Shown here in pieces: positions 35,761 to 49,695 of a stretch of 64,000 bases of DNA. The position numbers and the translations under genes are program-made. The stretch lies in the NCBI GenBank assembly GCA_947044405.1, contig CAMRHE010000067.1, positions 6,453,501-6,517,500 of the forward strand, in the 5' to 3' direction. Origin of the DNA: Leptodactylus fallax (taxonomy: Eukaryota; Chordata; Amphibia; Anura; Leptodactylidae). The notes beneath the pieces were generated by a model. The model had not been told where the DNA came from, searched no databases, and worked only from the letters and a program-made list of their open reading frames with translations. Position 1 is the first letter of the stretch. Each line of letters starts with the position of its first letter.

Positions 35761-38439
35761 CAAGTGCGACTTCAGCTCTGTAGTATGCAGCTTTAGTACA
35801 AAGTGTGCATGAGGCCTAACGTAGCAGAAGCCTTTAGTAAGGCCTTACTGATATGACCATATGCGTTTCTCCGCCATGAAAAATTTACATTTGGCTTTGT
35901 TTTTAATGACCATTGTGCATCCATTTTGCATCTTTTTACATGTCTGTCCATTTTTGATGGACGAGTGTCGTTCATTTTGCATCTGTTTTTAGTGAACCTT
36001 TAAAAAATTTAGGAATTTCATTGTTTTTTTTACCCAACCCACTAGGACCTTCACTCAGATTCCAATTCTTTTTGATGGCCGTTAAAACCTGATCCATTGA
36101 ACAGACCCAAATGAACCAACCAACCAATAAAATAATGTCCGTCAAGAGGCCGTTCTTCACTGTTGTGTGAATAAGGACTAAGGCTATACTAACATGTCCA
36201 TGCCCATACGTTTCTGGAAGAAAAAATGCATTGAAAAAGGAAAAGATACATTTTAAGGCAAGGGACACACAATGTGATGGGTCTGTGGTGGGAGGTCTGT
36301 AGAAGACCTGATGCAGCAAAAACCCAACAAAATCCACTGGCTTTCACTGGAGCTTGCAGCCACGATACCTCGAAGGCTTATCCAAATTTAACCTTTGCAT
36401 TGCAAAGGTTGAAAACTGCAGCCAAACTTGGAGCCATATTTGTTATGCTGCGGGCTCAAACCCCGCCGTACAAGACGTGCTGCAATGTGAGGTTTTTTTT
36501 TTAAGTGCAATCCACTACTCTGCTACTATACTTCACCGCAGGATAGCCTCCAATTTACGTAAGTGACATCTGAAATCTACCCAGTTTTAGCTGGATTATA
36601 TCTCAATTTCGGGTGCACAGACTTTCTGAGATCCGCCACAATTGTTAGGAGGCCTCATAATATTTGTGGTCCATCTAACGCCAGTGGACTGCAGCATATA
36701 AAACATTGACATGAATGAATCATGTTATTAGTATATATGTCAGAAGGATTGTACAAAAGGCTCCATGATCCATAGAGAGGCAACTTAGGCTGAGGCCACA
36801 AGTTGCGGAAAAACAGCGTTTTTGTCTCTATGGAAATGCCATGGAAAAAACGCTGAGTTTTACAGTTCCAGCAAAGTAAATGAGATTTTGCTTAATTTTT
36901 AAAAACATCTGTTTTTTTGTTTTTGCAGCATTTTTCAGTGATGTTCTGCTACACGTCGCATTATCCTTATACTGTTCCCTAAAGCTCCTTTGGTTTTCAT
37001 GGGTCAAACTGTGTCAGAATTGTAACATCTACAGTATATACTTTTTTTTCTGTATAAAATAATAACAATCACCAATGACTATAAGGATCAATTCACACCA
37101 TGATTCTTTAATGATCACATGCAGGTCACGGATGTCCTTTTGCCATACATTTGGCCATGATTTGATGGGATCCCACAGCCTCAACTATATTAAAAGGCAT
37201 AACTTGAATATTCCATTCAATACAGCAGTAAGAAAACACAATTTCAGTCTTATCTATAGATAAGTTCCCTTTTGTGAAAAAAATTTCCAAGTACCCCCAA
37301 TGGGCACTGTGGTGTCCGTCGTGACAGATCCTGCTCCCAATCTCAAATGGAGAAAAAAACCTGGTACACACAGCGTGCCAAGCAAATCCTTTTGCTTGTG
37401 GGGGCGCCTGTGGCATACACACACTAAAAGTTCTGAGGGTCTTCTAGCTTCCAACCAAATTTTCACTCATCAGATCATAGATTAGAAGCTATTTGTCTAT
37501 TCACCACAGACTACCCACTGCTGTAGAGGAGACCCGTCCCCTTAACCGTCACTCTACGTCTTCTGACGTCTGCCTGTGCTTGGCAGTCATTGTGACTTAG
37601 TATATGAAGATGGTGGGCGGCACTAGCACCCCAGAACCTGAGCACTCACTAAATCTTCCAGAGCATTGGTTCTCAGCCATGGCACGTACCCCCTGAGCCT
37701 GTGTGGCACAGGTTTGAGAACTGCTGATCTATAGTGAATGAAGCTACCCATTTATCTTCTATGGATGTCAACTTCAATGTTCGTCCAACAGCTATTTCTC
37801 CTGACCAACCCATTCACATAGACATTTATCTTGGCCAAGTGTGCATGTGCAGGCAGAGAGTAATAGGCGTCTCTCCCATATGAATGAAGGATAGGGAGAT
37901 GATGATGTTGTTGGAAAGGGTAGGGTATGCTGAAACATTGAAACATACACTGCATATTTACAAAAACACACATGGCTTACCTCTTATTGCACTTATGAAT
38001 GCACAACATATACAAAAACAGGTAACTTTCTCTTAAACTGGATCTAAATCCTGGCCTTTTTTTGATTCACATTGGTATGTGACAGAGAAATCTACTAGGA
38101 TGTTTAGAAAAGTAAGGTAAAATGACACCAAAATATTAAAAAACAAAAAACCCCATAGAGAATATGGCTGGTTCTACTATCAATAACACAGTTTTTCAAC
38201 ATTTTAAAAATATATTGACCATTCTATTAAGTACCGACTTAATATAATAGTATTATGACCTGATAGTTCTATTGAAGACCTGGTCACATTCTCAGGAGAC
38301 CCAGGAACCCATCTATGATCTCCAGTGGTGGTAGACAAAAAAACTTAAAAGAATACAACTAGTCACTACTAAGAATCTGCCACTTTATCTTCCCATTGTT
38401 TTGAATATCAGTTTCTTGGTAATAATTATTAGAGATGGA

Positions 38440-38740
38440 AAACCAGTTGGCAAAGGTAAAGATTTAGGGAAAAGATTTAGTTTTACTTATAATTTATTGA
38501 ATGAATCTTCTCATTCTGGGCTCAGGAGTCCAGTGGGTGGTCCTATGCAGTGATTGACAGCCTTCCCTGTATGACTGTGCATCTGGGGATATTGACTCCG
38601 CCCAATGGACTCCTAACTTCAGAATGAGCAAAGGTTTAAAGGAATGAATTACAAGTTATACTGAATCTTCTCCCACAAAACTATATATTGATCTGCACAG
38701 CTCCAGCAAGGTGATGGATTCCATTTCTCCTTAAAGGGAT
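38440..38740. repeat. Fold-back repeat, GGAGTCCAGTGGG family
   Basis: Left arm TCATTCTGGGCTCAGGAGTC and GTGGGTGGTCC pair with GGACTCCTAACTTCAGAATG. TATACTGAATCTTCTCCCAC and ATATTGATCTGCACAGCTCC follow. It is the sister of the copy at about 57535-58100. Confidence 0.65.
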
Positions 38741-39997
38741 TTCCAAGATTTCCTTCGGAAAGACCCTAAATTTCTGATCAGTTGTGGGTTGACAGGAGGC
38801 CCCTGCACAGATCAGTTCTTCAGGGCTGTGTACTAAACAGTGCACTGAGCCAGAAGCAGATAGCTCTGTGCCATGTATAGTGGCTGGGTACAGTTATTAC
38901 AGCTCAGCTCCCATAGACATCAACCATACGGTATATAAAATTCCATACATAACATATCTATCTACAACAAAGAGAAGTAAAAACGTAAAACTTAGTAATA
39001 CAAAACAGCTCAGTTTCGAAGTCTATGGAGTATCATTACTTTACATGAATTTACACCCTTTATTAAAAATTGTTGCATCTTAGAAGAGCATAAATAATGT
39101 AAACACGGGTTTGCCGATTCCTCGCTTTCGCCAATGAGAAACATAGGATAATAATAGAGTTTTGTTACACATTTTTCAGGCTTTTCCTACTCTATAATTG
39201 CCCAAGAATGATTATGTCATCCTTCCCTACAGCTGGCAGTCACAAAATGACAGCTAGAGAAATGAAAATATCACAGGTGGATTTTCTTGTTTAGTACAAA
39301 ACAAAATATACTTTTTTTGTACAAATTTTTTTTTTCACAAATAAATTGCAGTTTTGCTATGCAATGGGAATGTTGTATGGCAGCTGTATTGAAGTCAATC
39401 TTCAGCCCCAACTCCTGCCGGTCCAGACATTAAAGCTAAGTGCCATAACCACACCTCTGCATCAAAATCCTGAAAACTCTCAAAAAAAGAGCATATGAAA
39501 CACAAAAGAAATGTATTACAGTACTGAAGAGAAAGCATGTATAACAAAATCGCCGGGGGTCCCAGCAGGCGGACACGTTGTAATCTTCTTATTGGAAGCC
39601 ATTATAAGGAACCCTTCTAACAAGCACGAACTGTCCACAGCTCTTAAAATTAGCATTGCATTGCTACCGGGGAAGCAAAATATTTTTGCCCAGGAGGTCC
39701 ACCAACCTTGATCCAAATTTCATAAGATGCAAGACTCACTATTGGCTACATGACTATACATGACTATGTGCATGTGAATAGACAATAGAGGGACCCGGTC
39801 ACTCTCAAGGCTACACTAACGCAACTGTTATAATGGAGTCATAATATGTCTACATTATACAGAACATATTACAGCAACAAATCCCATCCAGGATGCAGGT
39901 CTATTGACTCAAACTAGGATCATCATAGGGCTCTATGACGCTGTAACTTTGGGTCATTAGACTTCTTGTTGGGATGGAATTTTTAATACGGTCCGTA

Positions 39998-40236
39998 TAA
40001 GGCTACGTTTACATCGTACGGAAACGCTGTCGCAGAGTCCAATGAAAATCGGCAGAGAGAAAAGTCCTGCACGGTAGTATAAAACCGGCAGAAACCCAAC
40101 TGACACACGGCACTCCCCATTATAGTCTATGTGGTCTGCGGGTGTCCGCAGGTAACCGCTGTTTTAGCATATGGGCTCTCCGTCCTTGGTGGATCCAAAC
40201 AACGGAGAGCCCGATGCAAGAGTGAACCTAGCCTAA
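39998..40236. mobile_element. Fold-back MITE, GGCTAGGTTCACACC family
   Basis: Starts TAAGGCTACGTTTACATCG and ends CAAGAGTGAACCTAGCCTAA. The interior CCCCATTATAGTCTATG and AGGTAACCGCTGTTTTAGC match the family. Confidence 0.72.
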
Positions 40237-40289
40237 TATGTACGGTATGTACTATATTATTGCTGTCTGAATCGAGCCTTTTAAGCATT

Positions 40290-40690
40290 ATAAGGGGATA
40301 TCCAGGAATGAAAGCAAACTCAGAGATAGCCAGGGTGGGTGTAAGCAAAAAACAAAGCCCTACTCACCTATCGCCAGCACTAAATTGTACAGTCCTAGTA
40401 CCTTTTCCCTATGGACTTGCCAGGCTGGTGGCGGAGAGGTTAACATGACCACTGAGATCAATCACTGGGCTCAGCAGTCAATGGACAGGGACCGGTGATT
40501 TCATTCACATATCACATATCATTTCCTTACCACCAATTGCTGAGGCCACTTATAGGTCTCGTTGCTCATGTGAGCCTCTCCACTTCCATCCCTGTGAGTC
40601 CCAGGACAGGAGGGAAAAGAGGACTGAAGCTATATAACGGAGCACAGGGGATACGCGAGTACAACTTTTTTTTTTGTTTTACATCCAACA
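40290..40690 (+). repeat. Dispersed repeat shared with 46228-46520
   Basis: GGGATATCCAGGAATG, a CAGTCCTAGTACCTTTTCCC phrase, CACTGAG..CACTGGGCTCAG and a GTTTTAC end recur in order at 46228-46520 with heavy change. Confidence 0.45.
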
Positions 40691-41403
40691 TGGCCACCCC
40701 GGAGTTTACTACAAAACCTGGACAACTTCTTCAAGATGAAATAATTCTTTTTGTTAAAATTTATTCAAGATAATAGATTTTATTTTTAAAAATTCACTTA
40801 AAAATGTCATACCTTTTAAGATTTTTCATCATCAGACAGGCGACAACTCTGTGGCTTATCAGGAAATTGGCCAATTTAAGGGTCCAAATACTGTAAAGTG
40901 TAGTCCCCAATCTAAATTCACAGTCTATCTGTAAAAGTAGACTACTTTGTTCTGTTTCCTTTATGCTACCTCTTGGATCTCCCCTCTTGTGAGCAGGGCC
41001 CTTATTATATTGTGTGAACTGGTAATTCTGTGTTGTCTAATTTCTTACTTACATCTATGATTTGCAAAGTGCTGCGGTCTATGTTGTCGCTAATAAAAAT
41101 TAATATAATAAAAAAACAAAGTGTCCATAGTATTTTTTCACATTACAAGAGTTTGTGCAAGCTATTGAGTTTGTAATCATTACAACTTTTCAGGAAATGC
41201 TGCTAATGTGTCGAGTTGAGATATTGCTGATATATTGAGATATATACTACTTCTACTATCTATAGTCTTCAACATTCCTATTAGTTTTGCTACATTTTTG
41301 CTTTGGTGGGGCTCAGTAGGTCCCCAAGGTAAAAAGTTACACAATTACAAGTGCAAATTCTGCCTAATTCTTCATGGATATCTGTTCATTTCAACAGAGA
41401 CTG

Positions 41404-41612
41404 ACGCTAGGTTCATACCTGCGCTCTGGTTTCTGTTCTTCCGTTTGCTTGGGGACCCGAAAAACTAAAACCCAATCCATTTAAAAAGCGGTTACCTGTG
41501 GAAACCCATGGACCCCATAGACTAAAATGGGGTCTGCCATGTTTCCGCCCAAAAAATGCAGAGAGGAAAGTCCCCGAATGGAAAACGAGCGCTGGTGTGA
41601 ACCCAACCTGAC
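41404..41612. mobile_element. Fold-back MITE, GGCTAGGTTCACACC family
   Basis: Starts GCTAGGTTCATACCTGCGCT and ends GCGCTGGTGTGAACCCAACC, an inverted pair. The interior resembles 24833-25052. Confidence 0.72.
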
Positions 41613-41964
41613 TACCTCTACCACCCACTGCACCCTCAATACATGTCTATGCCCAAACCAAACACAGATAACCCTAAATATGGCAACTGGGTTCCAGAGG
41701 CAAACTGTCCGATCTGCTTTGCTGACAATGACCTGAGCCTGTGACATCACCAGCCCCTTTAAGAGATTCATTGTGATGGAACAAGCAACTAGTACCAGCC
41801 ATGAAACCAACAGTGGCCACCAGATCTAGTTATGGAGACTACAGAAGTGGGAAGAGGGCAATTCAAACCTGACTACCGACTGGCCCATAACCATGATACG
41901 GTCTACTACACCATGGATTGCAAGTAATGTTACAGGATAAATATGTAATTCTTTCATACGGAAC

Positions 41965-42166
41965 TAAGGCTGAGCTCCTTTTTTAGTGAAGATTTTGCTG
42001 CAGTTTTTTGAGCCAAAGCCAGGAGTAAATTTAGCAGAAGGCAGAAATGCACATCCTTCTTTTATATTTCCCATTCCTTTTGTAGCCATTCTTGACTTTG
42101 GCACAAAAAACGCAGCAAAATCTGCAACAAAAAAGCAGCTTTTCCCCAATGTGTGGCCCCAGCCTG
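41965..42166. mobile_element. Fold-back MITE, GCAACGTGGGG family
   Basis: Left TAAGGCTGAGCTCC and right TGTGGCCCCAGCCT are the diverged ends. The inner arms TTTTTTGAGCCAAAGCCAGG and TTGACTTTGGCACAAAAAAC pair across a short centre. Confidence 0.7.
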
Positions 42167-43227
42167 ACACAGTTTTCTTAATGCTTGACCTCTTCTACAG
42201 TGGTCTGTGCCTCATTCTCTGACTATAAAGGACTCTGATGTGAAGTCAGAACAAAAGCGTTGATGGCTTTGAGTATAAAATGTGTTAACAAAATGAAAAA
42301 TGTTTCCAAGCTAAAACTCTTTATGTGCCAGCTGTTTACAGAAGAGATAAATCTATTTCTTGTAAAGGTCACAGTAGAAGCAGTTGAAAAACAAACCCAT
42401 TCCAGCGTAAACTAGAAGATAAACATAATGTTTATTTATACGCCAGAGTTTTTCGCTTGCGCTGTGACCGAATCTCTCCAAGCAGATAGGCAGTAAATTA
42501 CAAGCAATGGATTAAAATAACTAGCTCAAAGGCAATTTGTAAGAGGTTACAAAACAAAGAAATAAATCTCACAAGTCATGAGGTATAAACAAAAACACAA
42601 AAAATACATTCCATATGATACGTGACAAATGTACAAAATCGCCGACGCTTCATTAGGCGATTGATTGTTTAGAACATTCTTTTATCGCACTGATCATTAA
42701 GAGCCCACTCACATATTAGAAAATGAAGAGGAAGAGGCGTTCTACCGACTCAAATTCCTCTTCACGTCTTGACCTAGCGCTTCTCCTGGTGTTTAGTCTC
42801 ACAAGAATGAGGCAAATTGTTTCACGCTGTGGGTTCTATGGTTGAAATGGCTACAGAATCCGCAGCGAGATCGAGCAGAGCACTTATTTTTTTAGCAGTC
42901 TGCTTTGGTCTCTGCCTCAATTTGAATACAATAGGTGGCAGATTTAGGACGGACTTCGGAGCTGATTTCGAAGCAGAATCAGCCCCAAAATAAGCTCCAA
43001 ATTTTTTTTTGTATGACTGTTCCACTTTTGCTGGAGGCTCTATCATACTGTATTTGATGGAAATAATAGTTCAGCATGCAGCACTATTCTTCCTGTCAAA
43101 ATGAAAGAACCTGATCAACCCCGTTATAAGTCAACTGGGTCCATTGGGTGTGACAGATGTCCGCGATATGATGGATCTGGCAATCCATCCATTTGAAGCT
43201 GAGCTCCGTGATATATAGGTTTATATC

Positions 43228-43545
43228 ATTACAACGGTTTTCCAGGCTTAGGATAGGTCATCGTTATAAGATCTTCGGGGTCCAACACTCGAGACTGCCA
43301 TGGATCTACTCTTTGAAGCAATATTGGTGCTCCTTGACACTGCTTCCGCTTCAAGGGCCAATATCATGTTAAAAGGTCACATGTTTATTCTCAGTGCAGT
43401 CCCATTCAAGTGAGTAGGGCTAATCTGCAATACCAATCATAGCTACTATACAATGTAATGTGCTGTGCTGTGATTTTTTCAAACAGCTGATCAGCCGGGA
43501 TCCTAAAGACAGGTCATCAATTGATAAGTATTTAACGGATGGGAC
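43228..43545. mobile_element. TTAA-type element, diverged
   Basis: Contains CCAGGCTTAGGATAGGTCAT at the left, and AACAGCTGATCAGCCGGG with CAGGTCATCAATTGATA at the right. The tips are worn. Confidence 0.6.
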
Positions 43546-44810
43546 AGGATAGCCTCACTTAGTCCCTTAAAATGGAGTCCAGAACTGCTTTAATTTCTTA
43601 ACCCCTTATAATGCATAATGTGCAATGTAAAGCATGCAATATACATAAAAAATCATTCACAAGTAGGTGATATCGACTACGAGGTCCACATCTTCTTATA
43701 AGATTATTAATTCTCACTATTATTTTATGCAATACACATCTATTTGTCACCTGTTCTAATATGGAGTATATTACAAAAGACCGAAAATCTAATTTTTTTC
43801 CATCCATTGTCCTATTAATGAACAACATCAGTTTTCTATATGTGGCCTTTTGATAATAAAAGCATGGGATGATGGATGGAAAGAAAGTGATGTCATCCTA
43901 AAAGTCTGTCATTTTATCTGTAGCATCTGCTGTTCCATTGACTTCATTGTTAAAAACAGAAGGGAAGATAAAATGATGGATGTTGCTTGCAACAGTAGAA
44001 AACAAATAAGCTCTGGCCTAGATGTGGCTGGTTGCTATGAGAACACTGGTAGCATACCTTCATAAAAAATATATCAATAACTGGGCTTAAAGGGGTTGTC
44101 AATTTAGGATACTAAGGATGCCCATGAAAATAACCTTTTTACAAGTTATCACAGTCTGCAGAGATTCACTGACATCTGTGCTGGAACCTGTTAGAAAGTG
44201 TTCCCTTCCCCTGTGGGGCCCCTGGAGAGCAGATGTGTAGCTATAGGGGGTGCAGAGGTAGCAGTCGCTGACCCTGAGGGAGGCCAAAACTTCCCTCTGC
44301 TACATAAAATATGCCATTATTCTAAATAGCGCAAAGTAGGGGCCCCATTATAGATTTTGCATTGGGGCCTGGGGCTTCAAGGTATGCCTCTGTCAGAGAG
44401 GAAATGAAGCATTACACCATGGCGATTAGAATCAGTGTAATACATAGACTTACTGGGTCCTCCAATATAGTAGATGCTCATTGTAGCTGCTCTTTGCACT
44501 CTCTATTAAAGAGGTAGTTCTATAATCACCACTTATCTTTTCTCCACAGACTGTCTGTTTACTTGGTGACACACTGAACATGAATAAAGGACTACCAAGT
44601 CCCCCATTTGAATGGAGTGGAGGTTGCCCTTCCGCTCTATTCAAGGTCTACAGTATGGGACTGATGAAAGAAGCAGAACACGATAACCAAAGCTGAACTG
44701 AATAGGATGATGCTCTTAAATCTCTTTATTAGTCATTCAGGTGAATATAAAGACAGATCTAGTACCAAATATGAACAAATACATCCAAAGTTATGTACAA
44801 CAAATGAGCA

Positions 44811-44844
44811 ACGTTCTAGGCTTTGAAAAAAAGTCCTTCTTCAG
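44811..44844 (-). ncRNA. Degraded hammerhead-like motif
   Basis: On the minus strand CTGAAGAAGGAC is followed by a T-run and GAACGTTGC. The GAAAC element has lost a base. AATAAAG lies about 130 bp further on, as in the 60217 copy. Confidence 0.25.
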
Positions 44845-46227
44845 GCTCTTTAACTTTAAAGGGGTTGCCTCATCGGCTGATTGTCTGGATCATACACCCA
44901 GGACCTCTGACAAAAAAGGTTATTTTTAGAGAGGGGGTCTGTAAGAGGGAATGTGCATACATCATATTAAGGTGTATGGACAAGAACTGTCTTCATGTGC
45001 AATGTGTTGGAGGTGCATTCCAAAATGTCTATCCTCACAGTGGGTTTAGGTATCTAAATTGTTCACAGTTCTTTACCCTGATGAAGGTCTTCCCAATAGT
45101 TGACGGGATTGTCTGGGAGTAAACGACTGAAGACCTATCAATAGTTCCGACATATCCTTCCATTGTTGGAAAAATAAAAAAAGCCATGACTTAAAATATA
45201 ACAAATGAATTGTTTAAAAAAGTGTTTTTACTATACAAAGTAGTATCACATAGAAAAAAAAATGGTATCTGGTATTCTATTAATTGTGCTGACTTGCAAA
45301 GAAAAGCCAACATGTTATTTATGTTGCATGTGAATGGCACCAAAGCTTTGACACATTTGAAGTTTTTTCTATTCCCTCTCAGATACAGTTAATAAAATTT
45401 CATCTACAGAATTCCAAAATGGGTCCATTGAAAAATACAACACATTCCGCAAAAAACAAGACCTCAAACAACTACATCAGAGGAAAAGCAGGAAAGGAAT
45501 AAAGTTATGACTCTTGGGATTCAAAGAAAAAAATTGAAAAAAAAAAATTGATTGGATAATAAGGCCTAAAATAGCCTGGTTGCTAAGGGGTTAAGAATTG
45601 AAGCAGAAAACATCTAAGAACTGGTGATATTACTGATATTTCTAGATACAGTATTGCAGTCCTCTCTTGAACCCGGGCGCTGTAATCTCCACTACGACAA
45701 CTGTACGTGTGAAAAAAACAATTACCACACAATAAAAACACCAGCGATCCGGTCATGCAACAAAATCACTCAAGTGGAACAAGCCCAAAGGTAATGTAAA
45801 AACAGTCTGCAGCTGCCTAATGGGAAAAGACCATTAAATATTCATAGGATTCTATGTATGTTTAAACATAGCCTAAAAGGGATAGCACAATGAAACGGCA
45901 TTTATTTAGCAAACAGTGGTTCTATTATACGGCGGCTGGCGAGTGCAGGTCATCAGCTGTTTAATAGCTATCGTTTAACTATTTATAGGATCCGTTTACA
46001 GCACTGTCATAAGGCTCTGATGTCTGTAAGGACTGAGTCACCATCAGAGCTCCCGAGTCTCCTCCAATCGGTACTTGATAAGCCTCGGCCAAACCCGCCA
46101 ATTTCAGAATCATTGCCCAAAAATCTAATGTGTATGAGAGTATTCCAAAACTCCCCTGACGGAAGATGTTGGGGGAGAGAAGGGCTGAGTATTTTGGGTT
46201 TCATCATGCCCAATCCTAGTGTTCTCC

Positions 46228-46520
46228 TTAGAGATAAGCCATTAGTCCTGGTCCCCGTTCCCTCACATGCCAGGGCTTGTTGGGACAGAATTTGGGAGGC
46301 TCACATGACTGGTGGTAAGGAACTGGTGATTTATGTGAGTGATGTCACTAGTCTCTCTAGAGCCATGACTGAGGCCACTGGACTCAGCGGTCATGTCAGC
46401 CTCCTGCTTCTGGCCTCACGAAACCTGGCACGTGAGGGAAAGGGGACTGGGACTGCACAACCGACCATTAGGAATAAGTAAATATGTATTTTTTTGTTTT
46501 ACTGACAACCTCTTTAATGG
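46228..46520 (+). repeat. Dispersed repeat shared with 40290-40690
   Basis: AGTCCTGGTCCCCGTTCCCT at the left and the inverted GGGAAAGGGGACTGGGACT at the right make this a fold-back. It ends with ACAACCCCTTTAA, a TTAA-type tip. Confidence 0.5.
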
Positions 46521-46569
46521 ACAACCCCTTTAAATTAAAAAAAAGTGATGGAGTACATGATCTATATAC

Positions 46570-46795
46570 AGTAGGAAGACCCAAAATTTACTTATATAGC
46601 GCCAACATATCCCACAGCACTTTACAGATATTGGTGTCAGTCTCAAATAGGACTCACAATCTAAAATCCCTATCTGTATTTCTTTGGAGGGTGGGAGGAA
46701 ACTGGGGTACCCAGAAGAAACCCACACAGACACCAGGAGAACTTACAAACTCCATGCAGATGTTGTCCTTGGCAGGATTTGAACCCAGGACCAAT
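46570..46795 (+). repeat. Vertebrate interspersed repeat (same family as 32549-32735)
   Basis: ACTTATATAGCGCCAACATA, CCCACAGCACTTTACAGATA, GGTGGGAGGAAACTGGGGTA and GGATTTGAACCCAGGACC are in order. It is the longest of three copies. Confidence 0.72.
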
Positions 46796-47789
46796 GTTGG
46801 TAAGGGTTACATAATTGAAGACTAAATTTGAGAGCCATGAATTTGAGTTCAACGAAGGAACCGAAAGGTTTGAAACTTTCTAATGCACAAAGGCAGAAAA
46901 AGAGGAACCCAAGCTAAAATTTCAGGGACCACTACCAAGAATATTTACAGTTCTACATTTCTGCAGACAATGTATGTCTCAATGTGCAGAGAGGCTGATA
47001 TAAGGACATGTGTGAGTCAACAAGCATAGCTTCCCTGTCTCAGCACTATACAACTGACAAGTAAAATTAAGTTAATTGATTGAAAGTGGAGAACTCCTTG
47101 AAGAAGTTCATCTGCTTTCGACAGAAATGCGAATCCAACAACTAACAATTATAGAAGATAGAATCAATTTCCCAGGATTAAGATCTGTAGATTATGAATC
47201 AATTTACAATTTGCTGCCTATTGCTAGTAGAGTTAAACTGATATTACAAGTTAAAGTAAGATTGTCTGACCTGACGATTTTGGAAAGATGTGGGGCCCCA
47301 TGTGGCGTAAACGCCATGGTTTGCCCATGGCGGAAATGCTGTGGAAAAAAATGCAATGTTTTACAATCACTGCAAAGTCTAGCGAATCCCATCCCCATTT
47401 TGCGGTAAAATACGCTGCGATTTCCAAAACCGTCTCAGTTTAACACCAATGGTTTCCCTATAGCTATAATTAAAGCAGAAAATCCGCAGAGGAAACTTCT
47501 GTGAACTTCCTGTGAAAAGCACTGCGGGAAAAACCGCAATGTGTTGCTGCCGCGGTTTTTCCCGCAATGCTTTTTGCTGCGGAACGCCTTAGCCTAAATC
47601 TGTTTTTGAGGTTCAGTCAACATTTGTCAGGTTTAAAAAGGATCAAGCATGTTGCCTAATCTTTTGTTCTCAAATGAGATAATCCACTGCTAGTTGCTTA
47701 TTCCTATCCAGCACTGAAAACACTTGCACACCTAGCTTGTATATTTACAGTATACAGCTACTGAAGGTCTATGGCCACCTTTGTATACA

Positions 47790-47872
47790 TCTTATTTATA
47801 TAGCAACCAACATATTCTACAGCACTGGACAAATCTAGAATTTAGATATGTACAAGTTTCGAACCTGGGACC
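47790..47872 (+). repeat. Fragment of the same vertebrate interspersed repeat
   Basis: CTTATTTATATAGCAACCAA, TTCTACAGCACTGGAC and TTCGAACCTGGGACC remain; the middle is deleted. Confidence 0.55.
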
Positions 47873-49695
47873 GTGTTGCTTCTGGCTTTGTTACAAGTAA
47901 GTCAAGTGCCTCTTCTTGCTTCACGGCGAAGAGGGGGCACCCACATATACCTGATAAAACATGCTGAGCACAATGGGGAGATTTATCATGTCTTGTATCA
48001 GTTTTCTGGCCTGAAATCTAAGCCAGCTATGAGCCTCATCATAAATGAAGTCCCTCCACCAGCGACGTGGAGATTATCAAGACTGGTGTACTAAATGCTG
48101 GTCTTGATAAATGCCCCCCTATGTCCAAATTCCACTTCAGGAGTATGTTTAGTGAAGGTGGCTACATATTCTAAATCGCTTTGATTCAGTGGTATTGGAT
48201 CATTTGTAGCATGCCTCACCATTAAAGGAAACTTGTCACGTTGATTATGCTGTTCAGTCTCTAAGAGGAGATGAGTAGATATATATATAATTTTGTAGGA
48301 AAAAATCTGTATGACATATCAGTTATTGATCTAAATCTCTGCTCGTTCCAGTTTTACAAGCCCAGTGGCTATTCCTATTCAATGGGCAACATATTAGGTA
48401 ATAATAAGTTAACAAATCAATCTGTTCAGTTCCTCCAGTTCTGTAACATGCTACATGTAGCTTGGACTACATATGGCAGGTTTGCTTTAAGGGGCCTGCT
48501 TGGGTTATGGATTCCCTTCATTAAAATTCTAAAACAATTCGGAGAAAACAGCTTTCTGGCATAGATGGCTGCTAATGTGACACATCTTTGGATGTAGTGC
48601 CAAAGACGCTATATGTCCCACATTCTGTGGCTCGATCGCGAAAGAGGATGGACGGGAGTGGGGATGCCTCGGCCCGACAAGGTTTTAAATCAGCTTTCAA
48701 ATACATAAAATGTGACCCATTTTCTAGTAATTCCCTTGGTATAGAAAAAAATAACATTAAAATGGTCTTGAAAAAATGAAAAAAGCTTCCATTTTGTGTA
48801 TAGAGCTCCTATGCAGATTTGTGTGTTCCCACAGTAACAACCTATAAGTAAACCTTTGATCCTGCAACAATGTGTTACTCCTGTCCATCTGCCCCCTATT
48901 CTTGTTATCCTACAGAAAATAGAAGTGGCGGGCAGAGAGAACCGACTTCAGGATCAGACTACACATAGGATTTGTTTGTAGTCTGTTACCATGGTGATAA
49001 ATAGATCTGCAGGGGAGTTGTATACGTACATTAGTAGTCACTTTTATCAAAACAATTTGTATTGAAGAATAACTGGGACATAAAAATAGTTGTAAAAGTG
49101 CATATATGCTAGAACAACTACATGGAATGAATGCTATTCTCCCACATGAAGCACAGTACATCTACATACCAGTAAATATCAGATATTTTATAGACTACCA
49201 CAACCTGGACATAACGGAGCTGTACACATATTTTAAGATATTTCCTTTACTCTATAATCCTACATTACGGCTCTGTATTTTTCATGATGTTACATGATTT
49301 TTATACTGTATACTGAAGAAATTCAGTATTGTACACCTACAATTCATCTCATATCATCTGCAATCATTCTGTCCGATAATAGGAAATACAGAAAAATGTC
49401 TGCGCCCCATGTACAGTATATATCCAGGTCTGAGACCCTTCAGGACCACATACATACAAATATGTGAACGATGAGGTTTACTTTTATACAAAGCAGAATT
49501 TCAGAATGTGTGGTCCTCAGTGGTGGTAATACTGTAGCAAAGTTTATCTTGATCCTTGACATTGACTCTTTCAATGGTTTTTGTTGTCTTCTGAGATAGG
49601 ATATCACGCTGCAGTAAGTCAAGTTAAATTTTGCTACATCTGTAGGTAGAACTGCATACAATTTGTGAGAAGAATGGAGAAGCAGTAATCCTTAC

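Larger units (their letters stand above)
28304..49695 (-). other. PTPRN2: PTPRN2 intron, 21.4 kb
   Basis: The largest intron fully inside the window. It contains MITEs, an AT-rich tandem array (30566-31395), three copies of a vertebrate interspersed repeat, a decayed Tc1 split by a MITE, hairpins and two hammerhead-like modules. Likely further diverged fold-back elements lie at about 28815-29130, 29130-29430, 31784-32030, 35800-36190, 36785-36960 and 47285-47600. 42230-42680 is a repeat-poor block. No further PTPRN2 exon is needed, because the flanking exons join in phase. Confidence 0.85.

Noticed and set aside
45078..45115. A further CTGATGAAGG hammerhead-like site
   Set aside because: CTGATGAAGGTCTTCCC is present, but the GAAA half is absent, so it was not listed as a motif.
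46020..46481. 153-residue plus-strand frame
   Set aside because: It spans two dispersed repeats, one of them the fold-back shared with 40290-40690; composition does not resemble a conserved protein.
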